From NCBI RefSeq assembly GCF_003050615.1, contig NZ_NWBU01000004.1, forward strand, positions 930,001-994,000: a DNA stretch of 64,000 nucleotides. The letters run 5' to 3'. Source of the stretch: Sphingomonas oleivorans (GTDB taxonomy: Bacteria; Pseudomonadota; Alphaproteobacteria; Sphingomonadales; Sphingomonadaceae). Below the pieces are notes generated by a model. The model saw nothing but the letters and a program-made list of their open reading frames with translations, was not told where the DNA came from and made no database searches. The position numbers and the translations under genes were made by a program. Shown one piece after another: positions 46,788 to 56,871 of the stretch (positions within the stretch are counted from its first letter, which is position 1; every line of letters starts with the position of its first letter).

Positions 46788-47410
46788 AGCGTCGGTCCGG
46801 CCGGCTTGGCCGCGGGCTTGGTCTTGTTCTCGTCGATCAGCTTCAGGATCGCGGCCGAGCGCCTGTCTTCCGCCGCATAGTCGCGCGCGCTCTTGCCGGC
46901 GACGCGGTCGGGCAGCGCGGGATCGGCGCCGCCGGCGAGCAGCAGGCGCACGCTCATCAGATCATGCTGCTGCACCGCCAGGATCAGCGGCGTTTCGCCG
47001 CGATTATTGGCCAGATTGGGATTGGCGCGCGTGGCGAGCAGCACGCGCATCCCTTCCGGCCAGCCGATCTGCGCGGTGATTGCGAGCGGGGTCGTGCCCT
47101 CATTGTCGCGCGCGTCCGGCCTGGCGCCGCGATCGATCAGGAAGGCCAGCCATTGCAGGTCGCGCCGCTTGACGACGATGTGCAGTGCCGTCTCGCCGGT
47201 CGAATAATCCTTGGTGTTCAGCACGGGCGAGCCGGGCTTGTCGAGGAAGGGCATCACCTTGGCGCCGTCGCGGTCGCGCACCGCCTTCAGGAAATTGTAG
47301 CTGTCGGAAAATTGCGCCGTCGCCGGCATGGCGGCGAACAGGGCCAGCCCCGCCGCCAAGGATGCGATCATCCGCCGATTGGCAAATAAGCGCGCAACAC
47401 CCATATTCAT
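46784..47410 (-). CDS. Secreted ankyrin-repeat protein
   Basis: About 208 residues. A signal peptide (MIASLAAGLALFAAMPATAQF) is followed by four or five ankyrin repeats: STGETALHIVVKRRDLQWLAFLIDRGA, NEGTTPLAITAQIGWPEGMRVLL and NRGETPLILAVQQHDLMSVRLLLAGGA are clear. It should act in the periplasm; partner unknown. Starts at 47410 and 47404 are both possible. It is divergent from the SCO gene and convergent with mmcB. Confidence 0.88.
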   Translation of the reverse strand: MNMGVARLFANRRMIASLAAGLALFAAMPATAQFSDSYNFLKAVRDRDGAKVMPFLDKPGSPVLNTKDYSTGETALHIVVKRRDLQWLAFLIDRGARPDARDNEGTTPLAITAQIGWPEGMRVLLATRANPNLANNRGETPLILAVQQHDLMSVRLLLAGGADPALPDRVAGKSARDYAAEDRRSAAILKLIDENKTKPAAKPAGPTL

Positions 47411-47477
47411 TCTGCCCCGTTTCTTCGGCGGAGCATCCCGTCCGCCCTGTCCCTTGCATGGGCGCGCATAGCAAAGC

Positions 47478-48086
47478 ATGGCTGGCCGCACCATGAACAA
47501 TAGCCTTTTCTTCCGCCTTCTTGCCGCCTGTTGCCTGATGGGCGCAGGGCTTTCCGCATGCGGGCGGGAGACGCCGCCGCTCGCCGGCGCCAAGATCGGC
47601 GGGCCCTTCACGCTCACCGATCAGGACGGCCGGCGTGTCAGCGACAGCCAGTTCGCCGGCCGCTATCGGCTGGTCTATTTTGGCTATACCTATTGCCCCG
47701 ATGTCTGCCCGCTCGACGTGCAGAATCTCGCGCTCGGCCTGAAACAGCTGGAAGAGAGCGATCCTGGCAAGGCGGAGAAGATCCAGCCGATCTTCATCAG
47801 CATCGATCCCGCGCGCGATACGCCTGAGGTGCTCAAGCAGTTCGTTTCCGCCTTTCACCCCCGCCTGATCGGCTTGACCGGCACGGAGGCGGAGATCGCT
47901 ACGGTCGCGAAGGAATTTGCCGTCTATTATAAGAAGCAGCCGCCCGCCCCCGACACGTCGGGCTATCTTGTCGATCATTTGCGCCAGGCGATGCTGTTCG
48001 GTCCCAAAGGCGAGCCGCTCGCGCTGATCCCGCAGGAAGAAGGCGCCGAGCCGATCGCCGCCGAACTCGCCCGGTGGACGAAATGA
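47478..48086 (+). CDS. SCO1/SenC family copper chaperone lipoprotein
   Basis: About 202 residues. A lipobox (LSAC, Cys near residue 28) anchors it in the membrane. The thioredoxin-fold copper site is CPDVC (C73, C77), with a His in the later [15 protein letters not shown] proteins deliver copper to the CuA centre of cytochrome oxidase. The alternative start at 47493 fits the signal peptide slightly better. Its stop overlaps the YcgN start (ATGA). Confidence 0.93.
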   Translation: MAGRTMNNSLFFRLLAACCLMGAGLSACGRETPPLAGAKIGGPFTLTDQDGRRVSDSQFAGRYRLVYFGYTYCPDVCPLDVQNLALGLKQLEESDPGKAEKIQPIFISIDPARDTPEVLKQFVSAFHPRLIGLTGTEAEIATVAKEFAVYYKKQPPAPDTSGYLVDHLRQAMLFGPKGEPLALIPQEEGAEPIAAELARWTK

Positions 48087-48529
48087 CGACGCCCCCGCCT
48101 GGCCGCTTCTGGGAGGAAAAGACGCTCGAGCAGATGACGCGCGCCGAATGGGAATCTTTGTGCGACGGCTGCGGCAAATGCTGCCTCCACAAGCTGGAGG
48201 ATGATGAGACGGGCGAGCTTTTCCCGACCAATGTCGCCTGCAAGCTGCTCAACCGCCACACGGGCCAGTGCAGCGATTATCGGCGCCGGCGCATGTTCGT
48301 GCCCGAATGCGTACGGCTGACGCCCGCCAAGCTGCGCACGCTCGACTGGCTTCCTTTCACCTGCGCCTATCGGCTGCTGGCGGAGGGCGAGAAACTGCCC
48401 GAATGGCATCCGCTGATCAGCGGCGATCCGGAATCGGTGCATCGGGCCGGTGTCTCGGTGCGCGGTTGGACGGTGTCCGAGGACGAGGCCGGCGACCTCG
48501 AATATCATATTGTCGACCGGAAGCTCTGA
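48083..48529 (+). CDS. YcgN family cysteine-cluster protein
   Basis: 148 residues of the YcgN/UPF0260 family. The Cys-rich cluster [16 protein letters not shown], later VACKLLN and [10 protein letters not shown], and [10 protein letters not shown] form the signature, expected to bind metal. Function unknown. It starts in the SCO stop codon, and that overlap hints at a redox or metal link. Confidence 0.9.
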   Translation: MTTPPPGRFWEEKTLEQMTRAEWESLCDGCGKCCLHKLEDDETGELFPTNVACKLLNRHTGQCSDYRRRRMFVPECVRLTPAKLRTLDWLPFTCAYRLLAEGEKLPEWHPLISGDPESVHRAGVSVRGWTVSEDEAGDLEYHIVDRKL

Positions 48530-49226
48530 TCTGGTCTTCGAAGGCGGCGGCCGGCGCCGGACGCTCGAGGTCCGGCGCATGGCGCAGGCGCGGCGGATAA
48601 GGCTGAGCGTCGATCCGCGCGACGGCGGGGTAAGGCTGATCCTGCCGAAACGCGCTGCGCTGCGTCAGGCCTTTCTGTGGGTCGAGGGGCAACGCGGCTG
48701 GATCGAGGCGGCGCTGGAGGCGCTGCCCCGGCCCCAGCCGATCCTGCCCGGCGGCACGATTCCCTTCATGGGCAGCCCGCTCCTGATCGATTGGGATGCG
48801 GTGCATCCCCGCGCCGTCGTTCATCAGGAGGAGAGGCTGCGGCTCGGCGGCCCGCGCGAATCCGTGGCCCCGCGCGTGCTGCGCTGGCTCCGCGCCCGGG
48901 CGGCGGCGGTGTTGGAGGAGGAGACGCGGCTGTTCGGCACGCGCGCGGGCGTCTCGATCGGCCGCGTCGCCGTCGGCGATCCGCGTGCGCGCTGGGGAAG
49001 CTGCTCGGCCTCCGGCGACATACGCTATAGCTGGCGGCTGATCCTCGCGCCGCCCGATGTGCGCGAGGCGACGGTGGCGCATGAGGTGGCGCATCGGCTG
49101 CACATGGATCACAGCCCCGATTTCCATGCTGCGGTGAGACGGTTGCTGGGCCGCGATCCGGATGCGGAACGCCGTTGGCTCAGGACCCACGGCCCCGGCC
49201 TTTACTGGCTGGGGCGTGATCCCTGA
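48510..49226 (+). CDS. YgjP-like (DUF45) metallopeptidase-fold protein
   Basis: About 238 residues. The zinc site is [16 protein letters not shown], and [20 protein letters not shown] is the matching DUF45 strand motif. Relatives are uncharacterised predicted zinc proteases. No ATG is available: the TTG at 48510, within the end of ycgN, is a guess, and the first 40 residues are uncertain. It converges on the PBP1A gene with a 25-bp overlap. Confidence 0.85.
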   Translation: MSTGSSDLVFEGGGRRRTLEVRRMAQARRIRLSVDPRDGGVRLILPKRAALRQAFLWVEGQRGWIEAALEALPRPQPILPGGTIPFMGSPLLIDWDAVHPRAVVHQEERLRLGGPRESVAPRVLRWLRARAAAVLEEETRLFGTRAGVSIGRVAVGDPRARWGSCSASGDIRYSWRLILAPPDVREATVAHEVAHRLHMDHSPDFHAAVRRLLGRDPDAERRWLRTHGPGLYWLGRDP

Positions 49227-51274
49227 GACGGCGGGGGCGCCGCCTGCGCCGGCTTGTCGCGGTCCAGCACGTCATCCAGCCATTTCTGGTCGAGCGGCGG
49301 CGGCACGATCGCTTCGCGGCCCGGCTCGGCCGGGCTGTCGCCGGGATTGGTGGATTCCATATCCTCGGGCGGGATCACCTCGCCATTCTCGTCGATCAGA
49401 TTGGCGAGCGGATCGCCGAAATAGGCTTCCGCGTCGGGCTCCAGCTCGGCCTCGGGCAAGGTCACCTGCGTCTCGAACGTCTCCGGCGACCGGTTGCTCA
49501 GCGCCGCGCGCATGAAGCTGGCGAAGGCCTGGGCCGGCGTGCGGCCGCCCTGCAGCCCGCCTACCGCCTTGGCATCGTCGCGGCCCATCCACACGCCGGC
49601 GGTGATCCCGCTCGAGAAGCCGAGGAACCAGCCATCCTTGTTCGAGGATGTGGTGCCCGTCTTGCCCGCCACCGGCCGGCCGATCTGCGCCGCGCGCGCC
49701 GTGCCGGTATTGACCGCGGTCTGGAGCAGGTCGGTCATCTCCGCCGCGACCCAGGGCGCCACGAGCACGCGGCTATTGTCCGCCTCATGCTGGTAGAGCA
49801 GCGTGCCGTCCGACGTCGTCACCTTGACGATGCCATAAGGCACCACCGCCACGCCCTTGGCCGAGACCGAGGCGAAGGCGCGCGTCATGTCGATCAGCCG
49901 CACGTCGGACGTGCCGAGCACCATCGAGGGATGGGTGTTGATCGGGGTGGTGATGCCGAAGCGGCGGGCCATATCCGCGACCGCCTGGAAACCCACCTGC
50001 TGGCCGATCTTCGCCGCGACCGTGTTGACCGAGAAGGCGAAGGCGTTGCGCAGGTCCATCGCGCCGTTGAACCGGCGGGAGCTGTTGCGCGGGCTCCAGC
50101 CGTCGATCGTCACCGGTTCGTCCACCACCGGGTCGGTCGGCTTCATCCCGTTTTCGAGCGCCGCCAGATAGACGAACAGTTTGAAGGCGGAACCCGGCTG
50201 GCGCTGCGCCTGCGTCGCGCGATTATAGATGGAGGAGACATAGTCGCGCCCGCCCACCATCGCGCGCACCGCGCCGTCGCGATCGAGCGCCACCAGCGCA
50301 CCCTGCAGGCCGGCCGGCGTGTTCTGGCGGATCGCCGCATCGGCCGCGCGCTGCATCTTCGGATCGATCGTGGTCCACACGTCGATCGGCGAACTGGTCT
50401 CGTCCACCAGCGTGTCGAGCTGCGCCAGCGCCCAGTCGGTAAAGTAGCGCACGCTATTCTGTCGCGGCTCGGGGGCGAGCTTCACCTGCGCCGGCTTCGC
50501 CTCGGCGGCCTGATCGGCGGTGATGACGCCCGCATCCTGCATCACCTCGAGCACAACCTGGGCGCGGTCGACGGCGGCCTCGGCATCGGCGGTCGGCGAA
50601 TAATGGGACGGCGCCTTGACGAGTCCGGCGATGATCGCGGATTCCGCCAGGCTCAGCCGGTTGCCCGGATGGCCGAAAAATTTGCGGCTCGCGGCGTCGA
50701 TGCCATAGGCGCCGCCGCCGAAATAGACGCGGTTCAGATAGAGCTCCAGGATCTGCTCTTTGCTGAACTTGCGCTCCATCGCGAGCGCCAGGATCATCTC
50801 GCGGAACTTGCGCCCGAAATCATAGGCGTTGGTCAGGAATATGTTGCGCGCGATCTGCTGCGTGATCGTCGATGCGCCCTGCCAGCGCCGGCCGGTGCCC
50901 TTATTTTCCCAGGCGAACCATGTCGCGCGCGCCATGCCGATCGGATCGACGCCCGGATGCAGGTAGAAGCGACGGTCCTCCACCGCCACCATCGCATCCA
51001 CCATCTCCTTGGGGATGCGATCATAGGGCAGCCAGTCGCCATAGCTCGGCCCCAGCGACACGATCACCGTGCCGTCCGCCGCGCGGACGCGGATCATCTG
51101 CCCGTTGGGGGAGGATTTCAGCGCATCATAGCCGGGCAGCGACGCCATCGCGATCATCACCGCGATGATCAGCGCGCCAAGGCCCGCAAGCCCCGTGAAG
51201 AGCAGGATCTTCAGGAAGGTTTTCATCTTGCGGGGGCGGCGCGTGCGCTTGGGCGAGGATTTGGGAGGGGCCAT
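49202..51274 (-). CDS. Class A penicillin-binding protein (PBP1A family)
   Basis: Bifunctional peptidoglycan glycosyltransferase/transpeptidase, 690 residues. A basic N-terminus and one transmembrane helix (about 24-45) are followed by a GT51 domain with VEDRRFYLHPGVDP, QGASTITQQIARN and KFSKEQILELYLNRVYFG. The transpeptidase motifs are SAFK (S362-K365), SVN in FSVNTVAAK and KTGT in VAGKTGTTSSN. The C-terminus is a long acidic, Pro-rich tail that has no PBP1A-typical domain. Confidence 0.95.
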   Translation of the reverse strand: MAPPKSSPKRTRRPRKMKTFLKILLFTGLAGLGALIIAVMIAMASLPGYDALKSSPNGQMIRVRAADGTVIVSLGPSYGDWLPYDRIPKEMVDAMVAVEDRRFYLHPGVDPIGMARATWFAWENKGTGRRWQGASTITQQIARNIFLTNAYDFGRKFREMILALAMERKFSKEQILELYLNRVYFGGGAYGIDAASRKFFGHPGNRLSLAESAIIAGLVKAPSHYSPTADAEAAVDRAQVVLEVMQDAGVITADQAAEAKPAQVKLAPEPRQNSVRYFTDWALAQLDTLVDETSSPIDVWTTIDPKMQRAADAAIRQNTPAGLQGALVALDRDGAVRAMVGGRDYVSSIYNRATQAQRQPGSAFKLFVYLAALENGMKPTDPVVDEPVTIDGWSPRNSSRRFNGAMDLRNAFAFSVNTVAAKIGQQVGFQAVADMARRFGITTPINTHPSMVLGTSDVRLIDMTRAFASVSAKGVAVVPYGIVKVTTSDGTLLYQHEADNSRVLVAPWVAAEMTDLLQTAVNTGTARAAQIGRPVAGKTGTTSSNKDGWFLGFSSGITAGVWMGRDDAKAVGGLQGGRTPAQAFASFMRAALSNRSPETFETQVTLPEAELEPDAEAYFGDPLANLIDENGEVIPPEDMESTNPGDSPAEPGREAIVPPPLDQKWLDDVLDRDKPAQAAPPPSQGSRPSQ

Positions 51275-51335
51275 TTGTAAATATGGATTAGCCCGTCCGC
51301 GCCGCCGTCACAAGATGGCGGCGATGTCGCCGGTC

Positions 51336-51740
51336 TCAGTCCTTGCGCGGCTTGAAGTCCAGCGAGGCGGAATTCATGCAATAGCGCAAGCCCTCCGGTC
51401 CGGGTCCGTCGGGGAAGACATGGCCCAGATGCCCGTCGCATCGGGCGCAGCGCGCCTCGATCCGGCGCATGCCGTGGCTGATGTCGACATGTTCGGTCAC
51501 GGCCTCCGGGGAAACGGGCTGGGTGAAGCTCGGCCAGCCGCTGCCGCTGTCATATTTGGTCTCGCTGTCGAACAATGGCGCGCCGCAGCCGGCGCAGCGA
51601 TAGGCGCCTTGCTGATGATTGTTCCAGTAGCGCCCGGTGAAGGCCCGTTCGGTCCCTGCCTCGCGCAGCACATGATATTGTTCGGGGTTGAGCCGCTTGC
51701 GCCACTCATTTTCGGGAAGATCGAGCTTTTCCTTTTCCAT
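51336..51740 (-). CDS. msrB: Peptide-methionine (R)-S-oxide reductase
   Basis: Repairs Met-R-sulfoxide in proteins. 134 residues. The catalytic Cys is C121 in [12 protein letters not shown]. The zinc ligands are C49, C52, C98 and C101 in the two CxxC pairs. [11 protein letters not shown] is the substrate loop. There is no signal peptide, so it is cytosolic. Confidence 0.96.
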   Translation of the reverse strand: MEKEKLDLPENEWRKRLNPEQYHVLREAGTERAFTGRYWNNHQQGAYRCAGCGAPLFDSETKYDSGSGWPSFTQPVSPEAVTEHVDISHGMRRIEARCARCDGHLGHVFPDGPGPEGLRYCMNSASLDFKPRKD

Positions 51741-51789
51741 GCGCGAAATGTGGGTAGCGGCCCTGAGTCGGTCAATGGCGCAACTTCGG

Positions 51790-52884
51790 TCAATATCCGA
51801 TCCGGGTGAGGCGGGCGAGCAGCGCCGTCAGGCCCGGCATGGCGCCGATCAGCGACAGGATCGGCGGCGCCACTGCCGGCCGCTCGGCCAATCCTTTCAG
51901 CACGCCTGCGATCGCGATCGGCCGGGCGGCACGGCGGGCGAAGCTGCGTTGGAAGGGCATGGCCCCGGCGGCTCCGTCGCGCAGCCATGCCGTCGCCGCA
52001 TGGGCACCGCTCGCCAGCGCGATCGCGATCCCGTCTCCGGCGAGCGAGGCGATCACCGCTGCCTGATCGCCGATGCGGAACAATCCGCTCTCCCCCTCTC
52101 CGGCGCGCCAGCCATAGGGAATGCCCGCGACCGCCAGCCAGCGATCGGCCGCGCCCGCCTGCTCCTGCCGTTCGGCGAGCAGCGGCGCCTCCTGCGCGAG
52201 ATGGGCGATCAATCCCCCGGGCCCGCCTGCTTCGGCGAGCCGTGACGCGGCGACCGACAGGCAGAGATTCACGCGGTCATCCTCCTGCAGCAGAAGGCCC
52301 GCATAGCCCCGGTCGAATAGATGCAGCTCGATGCGTCCTGCCAGTGCCCGAGCCAGCGCCGGCGTCGCCGCGAGGCTCCACCGCAGCCCCACCGCCGGAT
52401 CGGCGCCCGCCGCCCGCCGCGGCCGGGCGAGGCCGCGCAGATCATGCTTGCCCGTCGCCAGGAACAGCGCGTCCGCCTCGATCGTAGCACCATCGGCAAG
52501 GTGCAGCATTCTCCCCGCCGCGCGACGGATCGCGAGGCCTCGCTCGATGCGCGCGCCATGCCGCGCGGCGAGGTCGATCAGGTGGGAATCGAGTCGATAG
52601 CGCGAGAGTCCGGCGGCAAGGTGCGGCAGGCGTGCTTCGATCTGCCGCCCGCCCGCGAGGATGCGCAGATGCGTGATCGGCCGCGCGCCGAGCCTTTCCG
52701 GCTCCACGCCCAGCGCGCGGAGCGCCGCCAGCGCATCCCAGCCGAGGAATCCGCCGCACACAATGGGCTGCGGCTCCCTGCTGCGTTCGATCAGCAGCGG
52801 AGCCGCGCCCGCGCGGGCGAGCCTTATCGCCACGGCCGAGCCCGCCGGCCCGCCGCCCGCGATCAGCGCATCCGTTCGACGCAC
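51790..52884 (-). CDS. FAD-dependent oxidoreductase of the type III PKS operon
   Basis: 364 residues, UbiH / geranylgeranyl-reductase-like flavoprotein. [21 protein letters not shown] binds [28 protein letters not shown] is the second, GD-containing motif. The GTG start lies inside the methyltransferase gene (22-bp overlap), so the two are tightly coupled. By analogy with Streptomyces SrsC, it may hydroxylate a resorcinol ring to a quinone or hydroquinone. That role is inference. Confidence 0.85.
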   Translation of the reverse strand: MRRTDALIAGGGPAGSAVAIRLARAGAAPLLIERSREPQPIVCGGFLGWDALAALRALGVEPERLGARPITHLRILAGGRQIEARLPHLAAGLSRYRLDSHLIDLAARHGARIERGLAIRRAAGRMLHLADGATIEADALFLATGKHDLRGLARPRRAAGADPAVGLRWSLAATPALARALAGRIELHLFDRGYAGLLLQEDDRVNLCLSVAASRLAEAGGPGGLIAHLAQEAPLLAERQEQAGAADRWLAVAGIPYGWRAGEGESGLFRIGDQAAVIASLAGDGIAIALASGAHAATAWLRDGAAGAMPFQRSFARRAARPIAIAGVLKGLAERPAVAPPILSLIGAMPGLTALLARLTRIGY

Positions 52885-53558
52885 AGCCGGAAGGGGAAGC
52901 GGCGCACCACCCGCGCCTTGTCCGACAGGCCTGTCTCCGCGAGCAGTGGTTGCCAATCCTCGCGACGGAAGGAACGCGCGACCGAGAGCTGGCCGTCATG
53001 CCGCACGATCGGATGCCAGCGCATCGCGGTCGCGAGGATCGGGAAGCCGATATAGGCGAGGCGCAGGCGATGGAGATCATTGATCATCCAGCCGAGCCGC
53101 GCCTCCGCCTCCATGAAGCGCAGGAAGGTGACGAGCTGGTCGTGCGTCATATGATGCGCGACGAGGCTGCTGATGATGACATCGAATCCTTTGCCCGCGA
53201 GCGTCGCATAGTCGCCAGTGCGATAATCGATCGCCAGTCCGGGCGGCGTCGCCGCGCGCGCGACGGGCGCCGAATTGAGGTTGAGGTCGATTCCTACCAG
53301 CTCGGCCGCCTTGCCGCGCTGTGCCGCCCAGCGCGCTATGGCACGCAGCATGTCGCCCTGCCCGAATCCCACGTCGAGCAGGCGGAAGGATTTCCGGTCG
53401 CGCAGCAATTGCGCAAGAAAGCCGATCGTCGGCCGCGCCGAAAGGATCAGCCGGTTGACCTCAGCCAGATCATTGAGCACTCGCGCATAGATTTCCGGGG
53501 CGAGCGCCGGATCGTCCATCAGCTCGTCGGCATGCGCCCTTTCGCGAAGCGAGATCAT
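52863..53558 (-). CDS. SAM-dependent methyltransferase of the type III PKS operon
   Basis: 231 residues, class I methyltransferase. Motif I is FRLLDVGFGQGDMLRAIARW, then VGIDLNLNSAPVA and VIISSLVAHHMTHDQLVTFLR. Members of this family methylate the products of linked type III synthases. The ATG overlaps the PKS stop (ATGA), and the 3' end overlaps the flavoprotein start. Confidence 0.88.
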   Translation of the reverse strand: MISLRERAHADELMDDPALAPEIYARVLNDLAEVNRLILSARPTIGFLAQLLRDRKSFRLLDVGFGQGDMLRAIARWAAQRGKAAELVGIDLNLNSAPVARAATPPGLAIDYRTGDYATLAGKGFDVIISSLVAHHMTHDQLVTFLRFMEAEARLGWMINDLHRLRLAYIGFPILATAMRWHPIVRHDGQLSVARSFRREDWQPLLAETGLSDKARVVRRFPFRLCVERMR

Positions 53559-54613
53559 CGTGCCCCGCCGAAGCGGAACCCCTCTGCGGCAAGCCCCGGC
53601 CCGAAGGCGACCGCGACGCCGTTCCGCGGTGGCTTTTCGCGCAGCATTCTCGCCAGCACGAACATCAGCGTCGCAGACGACATATTGCCGCAGGCATCGA
53701 GCACCGCGCGCGATGCCGCGAGCGCATCCTCGCCAAGGCCCAGCCCCGCCTCCACCGCGTCGAGGATCGATCGTCCGCCGGCATGGACCGCCCAGCCATC
53801 GACCGTCCCCTGCCCGAGCAGCATCTCGCGCAGCTCCGGCTCCGCCAGCGCCTGGCCGATACGCCCCGGCACCTCGCCCGAAAGATGCATGGCAAACCCT
53901 TCGTCGCCGATCGTCCAGCGGATCAGCCCGGCGGAATCGGGCAGCGTCGCGGCGAAGAAATTGCGCATCGCCAGCCCCCGGGGCTCGGCCGTCACCAGCG
54001 CTGCCGCCGCGCCGTCGCCGAACTGCAGCATGGCGAGCAGCGGCTCGATCGCCTGGACAGGCCGAAGGTGCAGGCTCGACAGCTCGACCGTGACGACCAG
54101 CACGCGTGCGGCGGGCTCCGAACGGACGATATGATGCGCCACGCGCAGCGCCGCGACCGCGGCATAGCAGCCCATAAATCCCACCAGCGTGCGCTCGATG
54201 CTGCCGGACAGGCCGAGCCGCGCCGCGATGATCTGGTCGATCCCCGGCGCCACGAATCCGGTGCAGCTCGCCACCACGAGATGGCTGATCGCGTCCAGCG
54301 TTCCCAGCCCCGCAATCGCCTTCAGCGCCAGATCCGGTGCCGCCTCGGCATAGAGCGCCATGCGCGCGGCGGTCGTCGGCAATATGGGCGCGGAATAGAA
54401 TCCGCCCGGCTCGACGGGGGAGCCGCCCGTCTCGGTCGGCGGCAGCACGGACCAGCGATGCGCGATTCCCGATCGCGCCGCCATCCGCCGGAACAGCGCC
54501 GCCTGGTGCCGGTCCCTGATCTGGCTTTCCGCCCATCGGATGAAGGCATGATGGATGTCATGCCCCGGCGTTGCGGTGCCGATGCGGTTCAGGAAGGCAG
54601 TCCTCTGGTCCAA
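53555..54613 (-). CDS. Type III polyketide synthase (chalcone/stilbene synthase superfamily)
   Basis: 352 residues, normal length. The catalytic triad is C117 (ASCTGFVAPGID), H277 (VHAGGRSILD) and N310 (CGNMSSATL); FGPGL near the C-terminus is also conserved. It condenses acyl-CoA starters with malonyl-CoA, and in bacteria often makes alkylresorcinols or alkylpyrones from fatty acyl chains. The start is a TTG giving MDQRTAFLNRIGTATP, since no ATG precedes the conserved N-terminus. It is followed without a gap by methyltransferase and flavoprotein genes. Confidence 0.93.
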   Translation of the reverse strand: MDQRTAFLNRIGTATPGHDIHHAFIRWAESQIRDRHQAALFRRMAARSGIAHRWSVLPPTETGGSPVEPGGFYSAPILPTTAARMALYAEAAPDLALKAIAGLGTLDAISHLVVASCTGFVAPGIDQIIAARLGLSGSIERTLVGFMGCYAAVAALRVAHHIVRSEPAARVLVVTVELSSLHLRPVQAIEPLLAMLQFGDGAAAALVTAEPRGLAMRNFFAATLPDSAGLIRWTIGDEGFAMHLSGEVPGRIGQALAEPELREMLLGQGTVDGWAVHAGGRSILDAVEAGLGLGEDALAASRAVLDACGNMSSATLMFVLARMLREKPPRNGVAVAFGPGLAAEGFRFGGAR

Positions 54614-54644
54614 TCCTGTGTTAACGTTCCGCCTCCGCTTCGGT

Positions 54645-55592
54645 TCAGTCGAACGCGCCCTCGCCCGGCGCGAGCGCGATGCGCATGATGAAGCGGCGTG
54701 TCTCGCCCGGATCGATCAGGACGATGCCGGGCTTGTCGCGGAAATCGCCGTCGAAACCGATCGGGTCGCTATGGCCCTGCCACGGCTCGATGCAGAGATA
54801 GTTCGCACCCGGCTTCATCCACAGGCCGAGATGCGGCATGTCCGGAAAATCGATCTGCAGCGCCGGCCCGCCCGGCGCGCCATAGGTCAGGCTACGGCTT
54901 TCGAGCCGATCGAAGATGATCGCGTCGTCGGCGAAGAGCGCATCGTCCAGCATCAGGTCGCGGCCCTTCACCGGCGTCGGCAGTGTTTCGGGGCGTATCG
55001 CGCCGGTGCCGTCGATGCGACGGATCGGCGCCGGCTCCGGCTGGGCGAAGCGGACGCGATGCTGATCGCGCGGCCGGCCATAAGGCAGCGGCCAGCGCAG
55101 CGCGGGATGGAATCCGAAGCTGGCGGGCATGGGTTCGTCGCCGGCATTGGTCACGGCCGCGGTCATGGTCAGCGCCGCGCCTTCGATCGCAAAGCTTATG
55201 TCCAGCACGAAATCGAAGGGATAGGCGGCGCGCGTCGCTGCATTCGCCGCGAGACGGAATGTGACGCTGCCCTGCTGCTGCGCGATCGGCGTGAACAGGC
55301 TGCGCCGCGCAAAGCCATGTTTGGGCAGCGTGTAGCGCCTGTCCCCCAGCCTGTAGCTGTCTCCGACGAGCGATCCGACGATCGGGAACAGGATCGGCGC
55401 GCGGCCCGTCCAATAGGCCGGATCGCCGTCCCACAGCAGCTCCCGTCCCTGCGCGTCGGTCAGCCGCTGAAGCTCCGCTCCGAGCGGCGCGATCTCGGCG
55501 GACAATTGTGCGGAGGCGATGCGGACCTTCTGGTCCGTCTCGGGCGGCAGGAGGGAATCGAGTGTCGGCATTTCCGAATGTTCGCGGGGCAT
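54645..55592 (-). CDS. Aldose 1-epimerase family protein
   Basis: About 315 residues of the galactose-mutarotase-like fold. SAEIAPLGAELQRLTDAQGRELLWDGDPAYW, PKHGFARRS, FGFHPALRWPL and YLCIEPWQGHSDPIG hold the typical His and Glu residues. Substrate unknown. The ATG giving MPREHSEM has GGAAAG at 5 nt. It precedes the type III PKS gene by 31 bp on the same strand, but a functional link is not evident. Confidence 0.9.
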   Translation of the reverse strand: MPREHSEMPTLDSLLPPETDQKVRIASAQLSAEIAPLGAELQRLTDAQGRELLWDGDPAYWTGRAPILFPIVGSLVGDSYRLGDRRYTLPKHGFARRSLFTPIAQQQGSVTFRLAANAATRAAYPFDFVLDISFAIEGAALTMTAAVTNAGDEPMPASFGFHPALRWPLPYGRPRDQHRVRFAQPEPAPIRRIDGTGAIRPETLPTPVKGRDLMLDDALFADDAIIFDRLESRSLTYGAPGGPALQIDFPDMPHLGLWMKPGANYLCIEPWQGHSDPIGFDGDFRDKPGIVLIDPGETRRFIMRIALAPGEGAFD

Positions 55593-55806
55593 GTCTTTCC
55601 GATGCGTAAGACATATATCGTTTCCGCCGCATGAGGGCCACGTCTCGTCGCGGAAATATCCGGCAAGTGCGCGCGCTATTTTCCGGCTCTTCATCCACCG
55701 CGAGGGGGCCTCAGCAGGCCTAAAAGGGCGATCGCCCGTCGGTTCTGCCTGTTTCGAGATAGGGCCGTCTGTTAGGTCGATCCGGTCTTTTGCGTTTCGA
55801 GGATAT

Positions 55807-56775
55807 ATGAGCGTCGTTGCAGCATCTCTCTATCGGAAAGGCGAAAAGATCGGGACGGTGCCGCTCGATCGCCCCCTCCGCTGCGCGGCGGACAGGTCCG
55901 AATTCGTCTGGATCGGCCTGCTCGAGCCCTCCGAGCAGGAGCTTCGGATGCTCCAGGAAAATTATGGGCTGCATCCGCTGGCGGTCGAGGATGCGCTCAA
56001 GGCGCATCAGCTTCCCAAGGTCGAGGTCTATGGCGACCAGCTCTTCGTCGTCGCGCGCACCGCGCATCTGGAGGATGATCATATCGCCTATGGCGAGACC
56101 GCGATCTTCGTGGGCGAGAGCCATGTCATCAGCGTCCGCCATGGATCGGCGCGCACGCATAGCGAGCTTCGCGCGCAGCTCGAGGCGGCGCCCGCGCTGC
56201 TCCGCAACGGCGTGGATTATGTGCTCCACGCCATTCTCGACTTCATCGTCGACGGCTATCTGCCGATCGTCGAGACGATCGAGGAGGAAGTCCTCAAGAT
56301 GGAGCAGCGCGCGCTCGACGCCTTCCTCGATCGCAGCGAGGTCGCCCGCATCTTCACGCTGCGGCGCGAGCTGATGCGGTTCCAGCGCCTGCTCGGGCCG
56401 ATGTCCGAAGTGGCGAGCCGGCTCACCCATCTCGAGCTGCCCTATCTCGATGCCGAGGTCCGGCCCTATTTCCGCGACGTGCTCGATCATGTCCGGCGGG
56501 TCGATGTGAATGTCGGCGGCCTGCGCGAGGTGCTCTCCTCGGTATTCGAGGTCAGCAACCTTTTGGAGCAGCAGAGGCAGGGCACGATCACGCGGCAGCT
56601 CGCCGCCTGGGCGGCGATATTAGCGGTGCCGACCGCGATCGCCGGAATCTATGGCATGAATTTCGAGAATATGCCCGAGCTGAGGACGCATTATGGCTAT
56701 TTCGTCATCCTGGCGATCATCGCTATCGTCTGCGTCGCGCTCTATATCCGCTTCAAGCGCGCGCGCTGGATCTGA
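55807..56775 (+). CDS. corA: CorA family divalent-cation channel
   Basis: 322 residues. A large cytoplasmic domain with long helices precedes two C-terminal transmembrane segments. The pore signature GMN is in IAGIYGMNFENMPEL after the first segment (LAAWAAILAVPTAIAG). It probably carries Mg2+ or Co2+. The 214-bp region upstream contains no clear leader structure apart from a GGGCGATCGCCC palindrome. Confidence 0.95.
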   Translation: MSVVAASLYRKGEKIGTVPLDRPLRCAADRSEFVWIGLLEPSEQELRMLQENYGLHPLAVEDALKAHQLPKVEVYGDQLFVVARTAHLEDDHIAYGETAIFVGESHVISVRHGSARTHSELRAQLEAAPALLRNGVDYVLHAILDFIVDGYLPIVETIEEEVLKMEQRALDAFLDRSEVARIFTLRRELMRFQRLLGPMSEVASRLTHLELPYLDAEVRPYFRDVLDHVRRVDVNVGGLREVLSSVFEVSNLLEQQRQGTITRQLAAWAAILAVPTAIAGIYGMNFENMPELRTHYGYFVILAIIAIVCVALYIRFKRARWI

Positions 56776-56871
56776 CGCGCCGATCTAGCTGCATATCGAA
56801 TTGATGAAATAAGGATTATGCATTTCTCTAATCCTGGCTGAGCGCGCATCCTCTGGGCAACTGGAGGAACC

